From Herbiconiux oxytropis (lineage in GTDB: Bacteria; Actinomycetota; Actinomycetes; Actinomycetales; Microbacteriaceae): a stretch of 64,000 bases of DNA. Within the stretch, counting starts at the first letter, position 1; every line of letters begins with the position of its first letter. The notes below the pieces were generated by a model. That model did not search any database and had not been told where the DNA came from. It was given only the letters and a program-made list of their open reading frames with translations. This document shows positions 9,615 to 18,965 of the stretch, in pieces. The DNA lies in the NCBI RefSeq assembly GCF_024979315.1, contig NZ_JANLCK010000003.1:248001-312000 (forward strand), in the 5' to 3' direction. A program made the translations under genes and the position numbers.

Positions 9615-10619
9615 TCAAATCGGCACCCGCACCTGCGTCAGTATCGACCGCAGGATCGAATCGACCGAGACCCCTTCGAGCTCGGCCTCGGGCCGCAGCT
9701 GGATGCGGTGGCGGAGCACGGGCAGCACCATCGCCTGCACGTGGTCGGGGGTGATGCCGGGCGAACCGTTCAGCCACGCCCAGGCCTTCGCCGCGGCGAG
9801 CAGCGCGGTGGAGCCACGGGGGCTCACACCGAGCTTGACCGAGGGGCTCTGCCGGGTGGCCCTCGCGAGGTCGACGATGTAGGCGAGCACGTCGGGCGTG
9901 GCCTGCACGCGCTGCACGTCCTGCTGCGCGAAGGTGAGCTCGGCGGCGCTCAGCACGGGGGTGACGCCCGCGCCCACGAGGTCGCGCGGGTTGAATCCGC
10001 GGGCGTGCCGCTCGAGCACGGCCACCTCCACCTCGCGCTCGGGCAGGTCGAGCACGAGCTTCAGCAGGAACCGGTCGAGCTGGGCTTCCGGCAGCGTGTA
10101 CGTGCCCTCGTACTCGATGGGGTTCTGCGTGGCGGCCACGAGGAACGGATCGGGCAGGGCCCGGGTGATGCCGTCGGCGCTCACCTGCCGCTCCTCCATG
10201 GCTTCGAGCAGCGCCGATTGCGTCTTCGGCGGAGTGCGGTTGATCTCGTCGGCGAGCAGGATGTTGGTGAACACCGGGCCTTCGCGGAACGAGAACTCGC
10301 CGGCCTTCGCGTCGTAGATGAGGGAGCCGGTGATGTCGCCCGGCATCAGATCCGGGGTGAACTGCACCCGCTTGGTGTCGAGGCTGAGTGCCTGGCTGAG
10401 CGAGCGCACGAGCAGCGTCTTGGCGACACCGGGCACGCCCTCCAGCAGCACGTGCCCGCGGGCGAGCAGCGCGATGATGAGCCCCGTGACCGCGCCGTCC
10501 TGCCCCACGACGGCTTTGCCCACCTCGGTGCGCACGCGCGCGAGGCTCTGCCTCAGCTGCTCCGGCGAGGGAGACGAGGAGGCGGGCGGGGTGCCCTGGG
10601 GGGTGGTGATGTCGGTCAT
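9615..10619 (-). CDS. MoxR family AAA+ ATPase
   Basis: A 334-residue AAA+ ATPase with Walker A G-V-P-G-V-A-K-T at 61-68, Walker B L-L-A-D-E-I-N at 121-127 followed by R-T-P-P-K-T-Q, sensor 1 A-T-Q-N-P, and the G-V-S-P-R-G sensor 2 region. The first 20 residues are Ser/Pro-rich and not conserved. MoxR proteins act with DUF58/VWA partners in folding, metal insertion or assembly of protein complexes. The DUF58 partner is downstream and DUF4350/DUF4129 membrane proteins are upstream on the same strand, a standard actinobacterial module. The substrate is not predictable. Confidence 0.93.
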   Translation of the reverse strand: MTDITTPQGTPPASSSPSPEQLRQSLARVRTEVGKAVVGQDGAVTGLIIALLARGHVLLEGVPGVAKTLLVRSLSQALSLDTKRVQFTPDLMPGDITGSLIYDAKAGEFSFREGPVFTNILLADEINRTPPKTQSALLEAMEERQVSADGITRALPDPFLVAATQNPIEYEGTYTLPEAQLDRFLLKLVLDLPEREVEVAVLERHARGFNPRDLVGAGVTPVLSAAELTFAQQDVQRVQATPDVLAYIVDLARATRQSPSVKLGVSPRGSTALLAAAKAWAWLNGSPGITPDHVQAMVLPVLRHRIQLRPEAELEGVSVDSILRSILTQVRVPI

Positions 10620-10682
10620 CCGGATGTCCTCACTGTCGCGGTGCTGTCACGGTCTGAGTAAAGGGGTCGGCGAGGCGAGGCG

Positions 10683-11960
10683 TCATCGTGGTGTCGTCGC
10701 ACGCTGCACCTCCTGCTCGAGCCGCAGCAGGCGGTCCGAGATCTCGAGCAGCTCGGCCTCGGTGCGCGGGATGGACCCGACGAGCACGTCGTAGACCTCG
10801 TCGACGTGCCGCCCGGTCACCGCGGCGACCGACCGGCTGACCTCCACGACCCCGGCGTGCCTCGGCAGCGCGAGCATCGAGGTGAGTCGGGTGATGGTGC
10901 CGATGCGCACGGCGTCGAGCGCGCGGCCGTGGGCGCCGTGCTTGGCGTAGAGGCGGGCGCGGCCCTCCATGGTCTCGCTCGCCCGCACGGTGACGGGCAG
11001 GTTCTCGACCACGACCGGCCCGAACCGCCGCCCGCGCCAGATGCCGGCGGCGACGGTGACGAGCACGAGCAGGAGAAGCACGGGGGTCACCCAGGGCGGC
11101 GTGAGCGATCCGAGGGTCTCAGGGGCCTCGCCGTCGCCGCCCAGGTCGTCGCCGCCCGGGATGTACCAGACGAGCGTCTGCTCTCCGCCGAGCAGGCCCA
11201 GGGCGAGGGCTGCGTTGCCCTCCTGGGCCACGAGATCGTTGGTGAGCGAATCGCCCCCGCCGAACACCGTGACGGTGCCGTTGGCCGTGGTCGAGCGGAT
11301 GAGCGCGAAGGCGTCTCCGCTGTCGCCCGTGCCGGCCAGGAAGCAGGTCTCGATCTCGCCGCCGTCGGCATCGCCACCCGAGGCGATCGGCCGGTAGGTG
11401 GCGTTCGGGGCCGTGATGGTGCCGGCGCGCTCGGCGGCGTCGACGCGACATCCCTCGCCCGCCTCGACGGAGCCGTCGCCGTCGGGGGAGCCGGCATTGG
11501 CGACACCGGGCGCCAGCACGTCGAGGTCGCTCGACCACGGCTCGAGCAGCACGAGCTCGGCCCCGCTGTCACGCACGGCGCGGGCGAGCTCCGCCCGGCG
11601 GTCGTCGTCGAGATAGCCGTAGACGTCGGAGAAGAGGAGGGTCACGCCGTCGTCAGCCGTCTCGAGCGCGTCGGTGGCCTCGGCGAGGCTCGCGGCGCCC
11701 ACGACGTCGACGCCCTGCTGCCGCAGCACCTCGGCGACGGCCCGGGAGCCCGAGGGGCCGGCGTTCTCGAGGGAGTAGCGGTCGGTGTCGGGGTTCGACG
11801 AGGCGGTGAGGGCGATCGTGAACACGGAGAAGACGAGCGCGGCGACGACGGCGACGATCCAGAAGAGGCTGCGGCGCGCGCTCGAGCGCACGCGAGGGGT
11901 CTCGGCGACCGCCGGCGTCGGCGAGCCGGGGGTGCGCTTCAGGCCGGTCTTCGCGCTCAC
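10683..11960 (-). CDS. DUF4350 domain-containing membrane protein
   Basis: A 425-residue protein with a short basic N-terminus, a membrane helix at about 32-52, a large external domain of about 220 residues resembling a ThuA/GATase-like fold (A-D-D-G-V-T-L-L-F-S-D-V), and a second helix at about 278-298. A cytoplasmic C-terminal segment ends in a Leu/Glu-rich helix. The start is GTG at 11960, overlapping the stop of the upstream DUF4129 gene in a GTGA junction, strong evidence for coupling and for this start. It belongs to the DUF4129-DUF4350-MoxR-DUF58 module. Biochemical role unknown. Confidence 0.85.
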   Translation of the reverse strand: MSAKTGLKRTPGSPTPAVAETPRVRSSARRSLFWIVAVVAALVFSVFTIALTASSNPDTDRYSLENAGPSGSRAVAEVLRQQGVDVVGAASLAEATDALETADDGVTLLFSDVYGYLDDDRRAELARAVRDSGAELVLLEPWSSDLDVLAPGVANAGSPDGDGSVEAGEGCRVDAAERAGTITAPNATYRPIASGGDADGGEIETCFLAGTGDSGDAFALIRSTTANGTVTVFGGGDSLTNDLVAQEGNAALALGLLGGEQTLVWYIPGGDDLGGDGEAPETLGSLTPPWVTPVLLLLVLVTVAAGIWRGRRFGPVVVENLPVTVRASETMEGRARLYAKHGAHGRALDAVRIGTITRLTSMLALPRHAGVVEVSRSVAAVTGRHVDEVYDVLVGSIPRTEAELLEISDRLLRLEQEVQRATTPR

Positions 11961-12613
11961 CGCACGACCTCGTGGTCGACGCGCTCGAGGGCGGCGGGCC
12001 GCTCGATCTGCAGCTGCCGGTCGAGGGCCGAGATGCGGTCGTAGTCGCCTCGGGTGCCGGGCTCGTCGAGGTAGCGCACGCCGTCGAAGAGTCCGGCGCA
12101 TCCGCCGAGCTCGTCACGCCGGCCGGGGAAGGCCTCTCCCGCGCGCAATGCGAAGTCGCGGGCCGTCGTTCCCGGAGCGGTGAGCACGACCGTGCGCTCG
12201 GCGAGCTGGCGGGCGAGAGCGCGGAACGCCTCCTCCACCGCCACCGTGAAGTCGCCCTGCGCGGCGGCGCGGGCAGCCGAGGCGCGCAGCTCTGCGGCCG
12301 ACCGTGCGTCGTCGGCACCGAAGAGAGCCCCCGGCTTCACCTGGCTGCGCCGGTTCAGCCGCGGCCGGCCGAACACGAGGAACGCGACCACGATGAGCGC
12401 CACCACGACGAGCACCACGATGAGCGGCACGAGCCCCGAGAGCCCTGCGCCGTCCGGCACCCGCAGCGAGTCGAGCCAGTCGCCTATGGCCTGAGCGATG
12501 CGGTCGAACCAGCTCGGGCGGGCGGCCTGGTAGGGCGGCTTCGAGAGCTCGCCGAGGAGCCAGTCGCGAGCGGTCTCGGCATCCGGCTCCACAGGCACGT
12601 CACGGATGAGCAC
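11957..12613 (-). CDS. DUF4129 domain-containing membrane protein
   Basis: A 218-residue protein. Residues 1-58 contain R-D-W-L-L-G-E-L and W-F-D-R-I, one hydrophobic segment follows (about 62-84), and the soluble C-terminal part holds the DUF4129 features: A-V-E-E-A-F-R-A-L-A-R-Q-L-A-E-R-T and T-A-R-D-F-A. The family resembles the C-terminal part of transglutaminase-like membrane proteins but has no catalytic triad here. The start is GTG at 12613, 4 nt after the upstream stop. It overlaps DUF4350 by 4 nt, so the three genes from 13946 form a tight operon. Confidence 0.85.
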   Translation of the reverse strand: MLIRDVPVEPDAETARDWLLGELSKPPYQAARPSWFDRIAQAIGDWLDSLRVPDGAGLSGLVPLIVVLVVVALIVVAFLVFGRPRLNRRSQVKPGALFGADDARSAAELRASAARAAAQGDFTVAVEEAFRALARQLAERTVVLTAPGTTARDFALRAGEAFPGRRDELGGCAGLFDGVRYLDEPGTRGDYDRISALDRQLQIERPAALERVDHEVVR

Positions 12614-12617
12614 GGGA

Positions 12618-13946
12618 TCAGCCGGCTGGCCGCGGCAGGTAGGGGTCGGGCCAGGACTCGTCGCCGTCCTGGCGCGACTCGACGAAGCGGGTGAGCTCGA
12701 TGTCGAGACCCTCGGTGCGCATCCGCAGGTCGAGGTAGACCACCGCGACCGTGGCCGCCTGCACCACGGCGGCCAGCGCCGAGATGATGATGGTGAAGGC
12801 CAGGAAGACGAAGTAGAGGACGATGATCGCGACGATGCCCGTGCCCGAGTTGTTGGGGTCGATGAGCGCCGCGACGATCGGGATGAGGAACGAGAACGGC
12901 GTCGACAGCAGCTGCGAAGCGAAGTTCAGGATGAGCGAGACGAGGGCGATCACCCCGAAGGTGCGCCAGAAGTGCCCGCGCGTGAGCGACCAGGAACGGC
13001 GCATGGCCGCGCCCACGCCGAGCCGCTCGAGCACGATGACGCTCGGCACGAGCGCGAGCTTGGTGCCGAGCCAGACGGAGGCGGCGATCGTGGCGAGGCC
13101 GATCAGCACGATGCCGATGACGGCCACGGCGATGCCCGCGGGCCCGGTGACGGTGGCGATCACGATGAGTCCCACGACGATGCCGAGCACGATCACCACG
13201 GCCAGCGCGATCAGCGCGAACCAGCCGGTGAGCGGCAGGATGCGCCGGAACGCCGCCTTCCAGAGCTCGCCGAGCCTGCGCTTCTCACCGAGCGTGGCGC
13301 GGGCCACCTCGAGCACGAGCACCGCCTGGAGGAGGGCGGAGGCGAAGAGCGAGAGCGCGAGCGGCACGAGCACCGACACCAGGATGATGGCGACGTTCCC
13401 GGCCTCGATGGCGTCGAGGTCGCTCCCGGCCGCGGAGGCGGCGCGGGCTCCCGCCCAGACGGCGGCGGCTCCGACGAAGACGACGGTGGCGACCACCACG
13501 AGCAGCTGCACGATGAGGCCGCTGCCGAAGGTGGCCTTGGGGTTCCGGCGCACGACCTGGAAGGGGGCGGCGAGCAGTGTGCCGAAGCCGAGCGGCCGCA
13601 GCGGGATGAGCCCTGGCTTGGGCGGGGGAGCCCAGCCGGTGGGGGCCGGCTGCGCGTAGCCCTGCTGGGCCCAGGCAGGCGTGCCCGTGGGGGGAGGGCC
13701 GTACGGATCGAACGCCGGCTGGCCGTACTGCGGCGGCGGCGCGGGCTGGCCATACTGCGGCGGCGGCGGGTACTGCCCGTGCGGCGGCGGGGGAGGCGGG
13801 TACTGCCCGTACGCCGGGGCCTGCTGCGGCAGCGGCTGCTCAGCCGATGGTGGCGGCGGGGCGTACTCCCCGTACCGCGGCTTCTCGAGTCGCGGCGGCG
13901 GCGGGTTCTCGGCCCCCGGCGCGGCCCACGTGTCGTTCTCGCTCAT
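12618..13946 (-). CDS. Proline-rich polytopic membrane protein with glycerophosphodiester phosphodiesterase-type membrane domain
   Basis: A 442-residue protein. The first 110 residues are a cytoplasmic Pro/Gly/Tyr/Gln-rich tail built from repeated Y-G-Q-Y-P-P-P-P and P-P-P-Q-Y-G-Q-P units. About six hydrophobic segments follow, separated by R-R-S-W-S-L-T-R-G-H-F-W-R-T-F-G, a motif of the GPDPase membrane-domain family. No phosphodiesterase catalytic domain is present, so enzymatic activity should not be assumed. It is the first gene of the DUF4129-DUF4350-MoxR-DUF58 operon, divergent from mtrA with 120 nt between. The proline-rich tail suggests protein-protein contacts. Confidence 0.75.
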   Translation of the reverse strand: MSENDTWAAPGAENPPPPRLEKPRYGEYAPPPPSAEQPLPQQAPAYGQYPPPPPPHGQYPPPPQYGQPAPPPQYGQPAFDPYGPPPTGTPAWAQQGYAQPAPTGWAPPPKPGLIPLRPLGFGTLLAAPFQVVRRNPKATFGSGLIVQLLVVVATVVFVGAAAVWAGARAASAAGSDLDAIEAGNVAIILVSVLVPLALSLFASALLQAVLVLEVARATLGEKRRLGELWKAAFRRILPLTGWFALIALAVVIVLGIVVGLIVIATVTGPAGIAVAVIGIVLIGLATIAASVWLGTKLALVPSVIVLERLGVGAAMRRSWSLTRGHFWRTFGVIALVSLILNFASQLLSTPFSFLIPIVAALIDPNNSGTGIVAIIVLYFVFLAFTIIISALAAVVQAATVAVVYLDLRMRTEGLDIELTRFVESRQDGDESWPDPYLPRPAG

Positions 13947-14053
13947 CGCTGTTCCTCTAACCCCCAGCGCCGGTGTCGACCGACCACGTCCTGGCTTTCC
14001 ATGCTTTCATACTCGCCCCGAGTTTTCTCGGCATCCGTCGAGAAGTGCTCGGC

Positions 14054-14059
14054 TACGCT
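14054..14059 (+). promoter_or_regulatory. -10 box of a probable leaderless mtrA transcript
   Basis: TACGCT, 7 nt, ATG at 14067, with no Shine-Dalgarno sequence. Confidence 0.5.
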
Positions 14060-14066
14060 GATCGCC

Positions 14067-14744
14067 ATGGACCCTCGCATTCTCGTTGTCGACGACGACA
14101 CGGCCCTTGCGGAGATGATCGGCATCGTGCTGCGCGCCGAGGGCTTCGACCCGGTGTTCTGCGCCGACGGGGCCGAGGCGCTCGCCGCCTTCCGCGACGC
14201 CAAGCCCGATCTGGTGCTCCTCGACCTGATGCTCCCTGGCCTCGACGGCATCGAGGTCTGCGGACTCATCCGCGCCGAGTCCGGCACCCCCATCATCATG
14301 CTCACGGCCCGAACCGACACATCGGACGTGGTGAAGGGTCTCGAGTCCGGCGCCGACGACTACGTCGTGAAGCCCTTCAACCCCAAGGAGCTCGTGGCGC
14401 GCATCCGCACACGCCTGCGCCCCACCCCCGAGTCGACACCTGATCTGCTGCAGGTCGGCGACCTCACGCTCGATGTCGCCGGGCACGAGGTCAAGCGCGG
14501 CGCCGAGCGGGTCAACCTCACGCCGCTCGAGTTCGACCTGCTGCTCGCCCTCGCCTCGAAGCCGCAGCAGGTCTTCACCCGCGAGATGCTGCTCGAGCAG
14601 GTCTGGGGCTACCACTACAAGGCCGACACCCGCCTGGTCAACGTGCACGTGCAGCGGCTCCGCGCGAAGGTCGAGGAGGATCCCGACAACCCGAAGATCG
14701 TGATGACCGTGCGCGGCGTGGGCTACCGCGCCGGAGCATCCTGA
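14067..14744 (+). CDS. mtrA: MtrA response regulator (OmpR/PhoB family)
   Basis: DNA-binding response regulator of the essential actinobacterial MtrAB system, which controls cell-wall, division and osmotic-stress genes. The 225 residues match the family. The receiver domain (1-120) has the acidic triad D9-D10, phosphoacceptor D53 in L-L-D-L-M-L-P-G, and the V-V-K-P-F-N lysine near 100. The C-terminal winged helix contains L-T-P-L-E-F-D-L-L, the W-G-Y turn, V-H-V-Q-R-L-R-A-K and V-R-G-V-G-Y-R. It is followed after 7 nt by mtrB and then lpqB, the conserved operon. Confidence 0.97.
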   Translation: MDPRILVVDDDTALAEMIGIVLRAEGFDPVFCADGAEALAAFRDAKPDLVLLDLMLPGLDGIEVCGLIRAESGTPIIMLTARTDTSDVVKGLESGADDYVVKPFNPKELVARIRTRLRPTPESTPDLLQVGDLTLDVAGHEVKRGAERVNLTPLEFDLLLALASKPQQVFTREMLLEQVWGYHYKADTRLVNVHVQRLRAKVEEDPDNPKIVMTVRGVGYRAGAS

Positions 14745-14751
14745 GCCCGTC

Positions 14752-16491
14752 GTGAGCGAGCGCTCCGGCGCGCGCGCCGTGCCGCAGCGGTCGAGCCGTC
14801 TGGGCCCTGCCCTCGTGCAGGGCGCCAGGGGGTGGCGCGGCTGGCCCCGGCGCCTCGTGGGGGTGTGGCGACGCTCCCTGCAGTTCCGCACCATCGTCAT
14901 CACGGTCGTGCTGTCGACCCTCGCCATGGCCGTCACGGGCACCTACATGTCGATCTCGATCGGCAACGATCTCTTCCAGTCGCGCCTGAACCAGGTGCTG
15001 GTCGAGTCGAAGAACGCGGCCACCGCGGCCCAGACCATCTTCGACTCGGCGGATGCATCGGGCGAGGCCTCCACGCTCTCCCTGCTCTCCTCGGCCAAGT
15101 CGGCCATCATCGCCTCGTCGTCGAGCCGCCTGATCGCCCTCTACGCGACCCCGGGCCAGACCTCGAGCTCCACCACGGTGCTCTCGTTCGCGAGCCCGGA
15201 GCTCGCGCGCGCAGGTGTCATCAGCCCCGAGCTGCGCGCCGCCGTGGCCGACACTCCCGAGGGAGCGCAGCAGCACTGGCAGTCCGTGCCGCTCGACGAC
15301 CAGCAGGGCGGCACGGATCCCGGCATCATCGTGGGCTCGCCCCTCACCATCCCCGGTGCCGGCGCCTTCGAGCTCTACATCGGCTACAACCTCGCCGAGG
15401 CGGAGCAGACGCTGCTGTTCGTGCAGCAGACCCTGTGGCTCGGCGGCCTCGCGCTCATCATCCTGATCGGTCTCGTGGCCTGGCTGATCGTGCGGCTCGT
15501 CGTCGAGCCGATCCGGGTGGCGGCCGAGACGAGCGAGAAGCTCGCGGCAGGCCAGCTCGAGGTGCGCATCCCGGAGCGCGGCGACGACGTGATCAGCACG
15601 CTCGCGCGCTCCTTCAACGGGATGGCCGACAGCATGCAGTCGCAGATCACCCAGCTGGCCGATCTCTCGCAGGTGCAGCAGCGGTTCGTCTCCGACGTCT
15701 CGCACGAGCTCCGCACCCCGCTCACCACCATCCGGCTCGCGGGCGATGTGCTCTACGACCAGCGCGAGTCCTTCCCGCCCGCGACCGGCCGCACCGCCGA
15801 GCTCCTGCACACCCAGACCGAGCGGTTCGAGGTGCTGCTGTCCGACCTCCTCGAGATCAGCCGCTTCGACGCCGGATCCGCCTCGCTCGACACCGAGCCC
15901 ACCAACCTCGTGCGGCTCGCGGAGGACGCGGTGGAGGGCATGGAGTCGCTCGCCGAGCAGGCCGGCTCGCCGCTGCGGCTCGTGGCGCCCGGCGGCTACT
16001 TCGAGGCGGAGGTCGACGGTCGTCGCATCCGCCGGATCGTGCGCAACCTGCTCGGCAACGCCATCGAGCACGGCGAGGGCAAGCCCATCGTGGTGAGCGT
16101 CGACAGCGACGAGCGCTCGGTCGCGCTCTCGGTGCGCGACTACGGCAGCGGCATGAGCGAGGAGGAGGCCGAGCGCGTGTTCGACCGCTTCTGGCGCGCC
16201 GATCCCTCGCGCAAGCGCACGATCGGGGGCACGGGCCTCGGCCTCGCGATCTCGCTCGAGGACGCGACGCTGCACGGCGGAGCCCTCGAGGTGTGGTCGC
16301 GGCCCGGCGCGGGCAGCTGCTTCCGGCTCACGCTGCCGCGCATCCAGGGCCGCATGATCGGCGAGCCGCCGCTGCCGCTCGAGCCCGCCGACGCCTTCGG
16401 CGAGGTCCCCGCCGTCGCCGAGCTGAGGCCGCACACACCGGTCGCCTCCTCGACCGGATCCACACCCGCCCAGGGAGGCGACGATGACTGA
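14752..16491 (+). CDS. mtrB: MtrB sensor histidine kinase
   Basis: Membrane sensor kinase for MtrA, 579 residues from a GTG start. A basic N-terminus is followed by a first membrane helix (about 48-68), an external sensor region of about 150 residues, a second helix (about 225-245), HAMP, and the HisKA box V-S-D-V-S-H-E-L-R-T-P-L near 320 with the phospho-accepting His. The ATPase domain has N-L-L-G-N-A-I-E-H (N box), D-Y-G-S-G-M (G1) and T-G-L-G-L-A-I (G2). A Pro/Glu-rich tail of about 60 residues ends the protein. The stop overlaps the lpqB start by 8 nt. Confidence 0.97.
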   Translation: MSERSGARAVPQRSSRLGPALVQGARGWRGWPRRLVGVWRRSLQFRTIVITVVLSTLAMAVTGTYMSISIGNDLFQSRLNQVLVESKNAATAAQTIFDSADASGEASTLSLLSSAKSAIIASSSSRLIALYATPGQTSSSTTVLSFASPELARAGVISPELRAAVADTPEGAQQHWQSVPLDDQQGGTDPGIIVGSPLTIPGAGAFELYIGYNLAEAEQTLLFVQQTLWLGGLALIILIGLVAWLIVRLVVEPIRVAAETSEKLAAGQLEVRIPERGDDVISTLARSFNGMADSMQSQITQLADLSQVQQRFVSDVSHELRTPLTTIRLAGDVLYDQRESFPPATGRTAELLHTQTERFEVLLSDLLEISRFDAGSASLDTEPTNLVRLAEDAVEGMESLAEQAGSPLRLVAPGGYFEAEVDGRRIRRIVRNLLGNAIEHGEGKPIVVSVDSDERSVALSVRDYGSGMSEEEAERVFDRFWRADPSRKRTIGGTGLGLAISLEDATLHGGALEVWSRPGAGSCFRLTLPRIQGRMIGEPPLPLEPADAFGEVPAVAELRPHTPVASSTGSTPAQGGDDD

Positions 16492-18166
16492 GCGTGCGCA
16501 GAGAACAGCCGCCGCCGTCCTGGCGGCCCTCCTCCTCGTCGTGCTGTCCGCCTGCAGCGGCATCCCGCGCGCCGGCCAGGTCGAGACCGGCGACGCGATC
16601 GGCACCGACGACGACATCGATGTGATCTTCCTGGCGGCAGACCCGACGGCCGGCGCCACCCAGCAGGAGATCCTCAACGGCTTCATCCTGGCCGCCAAGA
16701 GCCCGCAGGACGATTACGCGATCGCCCGCCGCTACCTCACCGACGATGCGGCCGACGTGTGGCGGCCGAACCAGGGCACCACGGTCGACTCAGGCCCCCG
16801 GCCGGCGACGTCGCTGAACGACACGACGCTGCAGATCAGCGTCTCGGAGGTCGCACGGGTCGACGGCAACGGCTCCTACACCGAGACGGGGCCCGGTGCC
16901 CCGACAGCCTTGCAGTTCGGCTTCACGCAGGTCGACGGCGAGTGGCGCATCAACGATCTCGCCGACGGCATCGTGATCGAGGAGCTCTTCTTCGACCAGG
17001 TCTTCACCGCCCACGCCCTCTACTTCTACGACCCCACGTTCACCTACCTCGTGCCGGATCTGCGGTGGTTCCCCACCTCGACGGCCGTCGGAACCCGCGT
17101 GGTGCGCGCCCTGCTCGCCGGCCCCTCCGCCTGGCTCGGCGACGGCGCAGTGGTCACCGCGTTCCCCGACGGCACCATCACCCCGGCGGTGGTCACAGCC
17201 GGCGGGCAGACGCAGGTCGAGCTCTCCGGCAACGTGCTGGAGGCCGACGCGGTCGACCTCCAGCGCATGCAGCGCCAGCTCTCCGCGAGCCTCAGCGACC
17301 TGGCCTCGGCCTCGAACATCGCGATCTCGGTCGATCAGAACATCGTGCCGATCCCCGCGGCTCCGGCACTCGCGCCCGAGCCGTCCACCCGCGTCGACTC
17401 CCGCCCGCTCGTGGTGCGCGATGGAGCGTTCGGCTACCTGGCCGGCGCGAGCGTGGCGGGCATCCAGGGCATCAGCGCGGGCGTGGAGTCGCTCCAGCCG
17501 GTCTCGGCGGCCTACTCCGAGACCGCGGGCCTGGCGGCGGCGGGAGCCGCGGCGGGGGGCGTGTACGCGGTGCGGACGGGTGAGGCGCCCGTGCTGCTCG
17601 ATCAGCGGCCCGCACTCATCGCTCCCGCCGTCGATCCCTTCGGCTACGTCTGGTCCGTGCCCGCCGGCAGTCCCACCGAGCTCTCGGCCTTCGGTCCCGA
17701 GGGCACGGTGCCCGCCGTTCCCACCAACTGGGACGGGGCGTCCTCCATCACGAGCTTCGAGATCTCGCGCGACGGCACCAGGGCTCTCGCGTTCCTCTCG
17801 GTCGACGGAGTCCCCAAGCTCGTCGTCGCCGCGGTCATCCGCAACCAGGACGGTGTGCCCCAGCAGCTCGGCCGGCCGGTGGAGCTCCGCACGACGCCGG
17901 GCACCCCGGTGGGTGCGACCTGGGTGGATCAGCTCTCGGTCGCCTCGGTCACCCGGTTGGCTTCGGGCGAGGCGCGTGCGACCACGCAGACGCTCGGCGG
18001 TCGCAGCACCTCGCTCGGCTCTCCCACGGGCGCCGTGGCGATCGCCGGTGGCAACGACCTCGACGGTCTGCGGGTGCTCTCGGCCGAGGGCGGTCTGCTG
18101 CAGCAGCGGGGAAGTGCGTGGCAGACCGCAGCGGGAGGCATCGGCCGTCTGGCTGTGCAGAACTGA
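16484..18166 (+). CDS. lpqB: LpqB lipoprotein, MtrAB accessory factor
   Basis: A secreted lipoprotein, 560 residues. The signal peptide ends in lipobox L-S-A-C with lipidated Cys24. A GerMN-type domain follows (G-T-R-V-V-R-A-L-L-A-G-P-S-A-W-L near 200) and then a C-terminal beta-propeller-like LpqB domain (W-D-G-A-S-S-I-T-S-F-E-I-S-R-D-G-T-R). LpqB binds the MtrB sensor domain and modulates MtrA phosphorylation in mycobacteria. The ATG lies inside the 3' end of mtrB, so the three genes are translationally linked. Confidence 0.95.
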   Translation: MTERAQRTAAAVLAALLLVVLSACSGIPRAGQVETGDAIGTDDDIDVIFLAADPTAGATQQEILNGFILAAKSPQDDYAIARRYLTDDAADVWRPNQGTTVDSGPRPATSLNDTTLQISVSEVARVDGNGSYTETGPGAPTALQFGFTQVDGEWRINDLADGIVIEELFFDQVFTAHALYFYDPTFTYLVPDLRWFPTSTAVGTRVVRALLAGPSAWLGDGAVVTAFPDGTITPAVVTAGGQTQVELSGNVLEADAVDLQRMQRQLSASLSDLASASNIAISVDQNIVPIPAAPALAPEPSTRVDSRPLVVRDGAFGYLAGASVAGIQGISAGVESLQPVSAAYSETAGLAAAGAAAGGVYAVRTGEAPVLLDQRPALIAPAVDPFGYVWSVPAGSPTELSAFGPEGTVPAVPTNWDGASSITSFEISRDGTRALAFLSVDGVPKLVVAAVIRNQDGVPQQLGRPVELRTTPGTPVGATWVDQLSVASVTRLASGEARATTQTLGGRSTSLGSPTGAVAIAGGNDLDGLRVLSAEGGLLQQRGSAWQTAAGGIGRLAVQN

Positions 18167-18228
18167 CCGTTCTCCACCGGTCGTGGGCTGTCCATCCACG
18201 CGGTTCGCGCCCCCGCCATGATGAGCGG

Positions 18229-18936
18229 ATGCGCGACCGGGCCGGGTGGTGGAGAGGCTGGCTCGCGGAGGCGGCGGGGGTGCTCGTGCCCACGGGGTGC
18301 GCCGGGTGCGGAGCCGACGCCGAGGAGGCGCGCCTCCGGTACGGGGTGTGCGCCTCCTGCCGCCCGCACCTCGAGCCTGCCCCGCTCGAGGCGGAGGGCC
18401 GGGGCCTGGGGTTCCCCGTTCTGGCCGCACTCGAGTACCAGGGCGTGGTGGCCGGGGTGCTCGGGGCGGTGAAGGAGCGAGGGCGGACGGATGCGCTCGC
18501 GGCGCTCGCGCCGGCGCTGGCCGCATCCGTGGGGCTCGCGCTGACCGGCCTGCCGTCCCGCCCAGGGCTCCTCCTCGTTGCTGTGCCCTCCTCGCCGCGA
18601 GCTGTGCGCCGCCGCGGATTCCGGCCCGTCGACGAGCTGCTGCGCCGTGCGGGCCATCCGGTCTCGCGCTCCTCGCGACTCGTGCTGGCGCGCTCCGTGC
18701 GCGACCAGGCCGGACTCTCCTCCTCCGAACGCGGCACCAACCTGCACGGTGCGCTCCGCGCCAACGGCCCCTTCGAAGGCCGGCCCGTCCTCCTGGTCGA
18801 CGACGTCGTGACCACCGGCGCCACGCTCGCCGAAGCCGCAAGGGCGGTGCGGGCGGCGGGCAGTGAGGTGGTGGCGGCCGCCTGCCTTGCACACACTCCG
18901 CGGCGACACACCGGGGGGCCGGCGACGCACAGGTGA
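18229..18936 (+). CDS. ComF family phosphoribosyltransferase-like protein
   Basis: A 235-residue protein with an N-terminal zinc-finger-like pair C-A-G-C and C-A-S-C separated by about 17 residues, and a C-terminal phosphoribosyltransferase fold whose PRPP loop reads V-L-L-V-D-D-V-V-T-T-G-A-T-L. In naturally competent bacteria ComF acts in DNA uptake; in actinobacteria the conserved gene between lpqB and hpf has no proven function. ATG 18229 is preceded by CATGAT with a 6-nt gap, compatible with a leaderless transcript. An earlier ATG at 18218-18223 is out of frame. Confidence 0.88.
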   Translation: MRDRAGWWRGWLAEAAGVLVPTGCAGCGADAEEARLRYGVCASCRPHLEPAPLEAEGRGLGFPVLAALEYQGVVAGVLGAVKERGRTDALAALAPALAASVGLALTGLPSRPGLLLVAVPSSPRAVRRRGFRPVDELLRRAGHPVSRSSRLVLARSVRDQAGLSSSERGTNLHGALRANGPFEGRPVLLVDDVVTTGATLAEAARAVRAAGSEVVAAACLAHTPRRHTGGPATHR

Positions 18937-18965
18937 ACGCAAGTCGATCGGCAGGAGATTAAGCG

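Noticed and set aside
12618-13946. Glycerophosphodiester phosphodiesterase enzyme
   Set aside because: Only the membrane domain resembles that family. No catalytic GDPD domain is present, so it is annotated as a membrane protein.
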